Origin: Polyodon spathula
Lineage: Eukaryota > Chordata > Actinopteri > Acipenseriformes > Polyodontidae
Direction: 5' to 3'
DNA: 64,000 bases
Assembly: GCF_017654505.1 (NCBI RefSeq)
Contig: NC_054545.1
Span: 13,921,047 to 13,985,046 of the forward strand
The notes beneath the pieces are model-generated. The model made no database searches. It was not told the origin of the DNA and saw nothing but the letters and a program-made list of their open reading frames with translations. The translations under genes and the position numbers were made by a program. Of this stretch, positions 62,593 to 64,000 are shown in pieces; within the stretch, counting starts at the first letter, position 1; each line of letters opens with the position of its first letter.

Positions 62593-63168
62593 TGTGGCAA
62601 AGTGCCCCACCCCTGTGTGTATTTTGTGTTGTATGTTGTGTGTTAATGTTGGTGTATAGTCATTGGTACACGGGATATAAGCAGGTCTGTGTAACATGAG
62701 TGTTTAAAATGTATATTTGTATTTAGGCATGAGGATTGCACAGCACTTCACGTGCAAGCAAAATATAATAATATGTGAGCACGAGGAATTGCACTTTATT
62801 AATTCACGTGCAGCTGTACTGCAACTCCAATTGAATGATTGATTAGCAATCGAGTCTTGGTACAACTGCATAAAAGCAGCACGTTTTCACTCACTCGGGG
62901 TTGTGTGTTCGGTGAGTGGAGAATGGGATTGGAGATGGAGATAATAAGAATAGTTAATAGTTGAAATACAAATTCACCGTGTGTTGTCTGTGTAGTCCGT
63001 TTTGTTTGTCTTTTTGTTTTGGCTACAAGTGCCGTGTCCTGTGTCTTCTTTGTCTTTCAACCTTTTATTTTTTGTCTGCTTCGTTATTAAACCAGGAACC
63101 TCTCTGTTGTTTATTTCCTGGTTCCTGGTTCTGGTCTGAAGTCACCCACTGCAGCCGTCTTTGTGACA
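62593..63168 (+). repeat. Putative LTR (left end of an LTR retroelement)
   Basis: Begins TGTGGCAAAGTGCCCCACCC and ends CTTTGTGACA, the TG...CA borders of an LTR. It contains a TATA-like word (GCATAAAAGC, about 62870) ahead of a CACTCACTCGGGG stretch, and a poly(A)-signal-like ATTAAA near 63085 before a T/G-rich end, the expected U3-R-U5 order on the plus strand. From memory it resembles an abundant sturgeon repeat. A gag-like region follows and runs off the window, so the right LTR and target duplication cannot be checked. It lies in an intron of aspg, antisense. Confidence 0.6.
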
Positions 63169-64000
63169 TCGCGGGATTACTAACGCCTCCTAGACGCAGA
63201 CCAGAGCGGGAACTGCAGTGTTTTTTTTTTTTGAAAAAACAAAAATGTAAGGCTGGAGAGATGGCTGCATGGAGGACCAAGGCTGGTGCCTTGCCAGCGG
63301 GGTGTACGGGCATGTGGTGGCTGTCTGCTCCTTCCAAGAGGAGGAGGAGGAACTGGCCAGGGATAGAAAGGTGAGGAGAAGGATTGGCAGGAAACAGCAG
63401 GAGGAGGTCGGGGATGACAGTTGGGAGTTTTTTTTTTTTTTTTAAAAGAACCTCGTGGCAGAGCTGTGCCCCAACTGTGGGGGTATGGGCACATGTTGGC
63501 CATCTGCCCTATGCAATATACAGAGGCGGAAGTAATGCCTGTGTGGGAGGAGCCCATGCATCCAGCACCCACATGGGGGGACCGCGAGTGTCCACCGCCC
63601 AGACGGTGGGAACCGTGAGCAGCCAGCACCCAGACGGGGGGACTGCGGGAAACCAAATCCCGAGGGACTGCTGTTGCCACCTCCACCAACAGAGGAAGAA
63701 TGCCTGCTGACCCCATCTCCACCAGCAGAGGAAGAATGCCTGCTGTCTCCATCTCCACCAGCAGAGGGTGAGTGCCAGCGGGTATCACTACCCCTACCAT
63801 CACCACCTGGAGGAGAGGAGCAGGTGCTTCCTCTGGCATCATCAAATTTCCCAGCAAGTGAAGGAGAGCCACACCAGTCCCATGCAAGTGAGGGAGAGCC
63901 ACAACAGTCCCCTGTAATAAGGGCAGAGTATACGCCGCTCCCACATCCGCCTCCAGGAGACTACACGCCACTCCCACCTCCGCCGCCAGGAGACTACACG
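63169..64000 (+). pseudogene. Gag-like coding remnant of the LTR retroelement (partial, frameshifted)
   Basis: Downstream of the putative LTR. A zinc-knuckle-like block lies at about 63460-63512: the first two cysteines (CPNC) and the following YGHMLAICP with its His and last Cys are in different frames, so a frameshift splits the knuckle. After it come three kinds of in-frame repeats: Pro/Glu units ending EEECLL (63678-63780), two 30-bp units encoding ASEGEP.QS (63853-63912) and two 33-bp units encoding PLP.PPPGDYT (63935-64000). From about 63660 to the edge one plus-strand frame stays open without a Met. Two homopolymer T runs (63221-63232, 63430-63443) add further breaks. Pol is not in the window. 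The 265-residue minus-strand frame across this block is antisense. Confidence 0.55.

Noticed and set aside
63180..63977. 265-codon open frame on the minus strand, the longest in the window
   Set aside because: It is the antisense of the repeat-rich gag-like region; its Leu/Val-rich periodicity mirrors the plus-strand repeats, and the plus strand carries the zinc-knuckle signature.

Overview
This is a vertebrate nuclear window, most likely from a ray-finned fish. AT-rich non-coding DNA, many long microsatellites, tRNA-derived SINEs, a Tc1-like element and LTR-type repeats surround a few short spliced exons. From memory, the SINE and LTR families resemble those of sturgeons and paddlefish; that species guess is an inference. 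There is no sign of prokaryotic operons, CRISPR arrays or structural RNA genes, and almost all long open frames are chance, repeat-encoded or antisense.

Two real genes are visible, both on the minus strand. The 5' end of a KIF26-type kinesin gene (kif26a) lies at about 36.0-36.9 kb: a 60-bp first coding exon, a 493-bp intron and a 252-bp second exon ending in a CxxC/LAELKRQAL motif. The rest of this gene must lie to the left, so 1-36038 is read as part of one very large intron 2. At the right end are three consecutive exons of aspg (asparaginase/lysophospholipase), encoding its C-terminal ankyrin-like region at 62.1-62.2, 60.7-60.8 and 58.9 kb, with consistent splice phases. The order aspg then kif26a in the same direction matches the human TDRD9-RD3L-ASPG-KIF26A neighbourhood, which supports both calls. 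The terminal aspg exon is unresolved; two phase-compatible candidates are given.

Layout: 1-36038 is kif26a intron 2, with SINEs, a transposase fossil (15.7 kb), a 525-bp near-perfect palindromic element (22.9-23.4 kb), a solo-LTR-like block (24.2-24.9 kb) and a pair of GTGGGGAC-type repeats (20.0 and 29.6 kb). 36.0-37.3 kb holds the kif26a exons and promoter. 37.3-58 kb is intergenic, with a perfect 146-bp tandem duplication, several CTCF-like motifs, possible conserved non-coding blocks and a striking cluster of long (AT)n arrays (49.5-55.9 kb). 58-62.3 kb holds the aspg exons with a broken Tc1 element between them. 62.6-64.0 kb is the left end of an LTR retroelement inserted antisense in aspg, continuing past the window.
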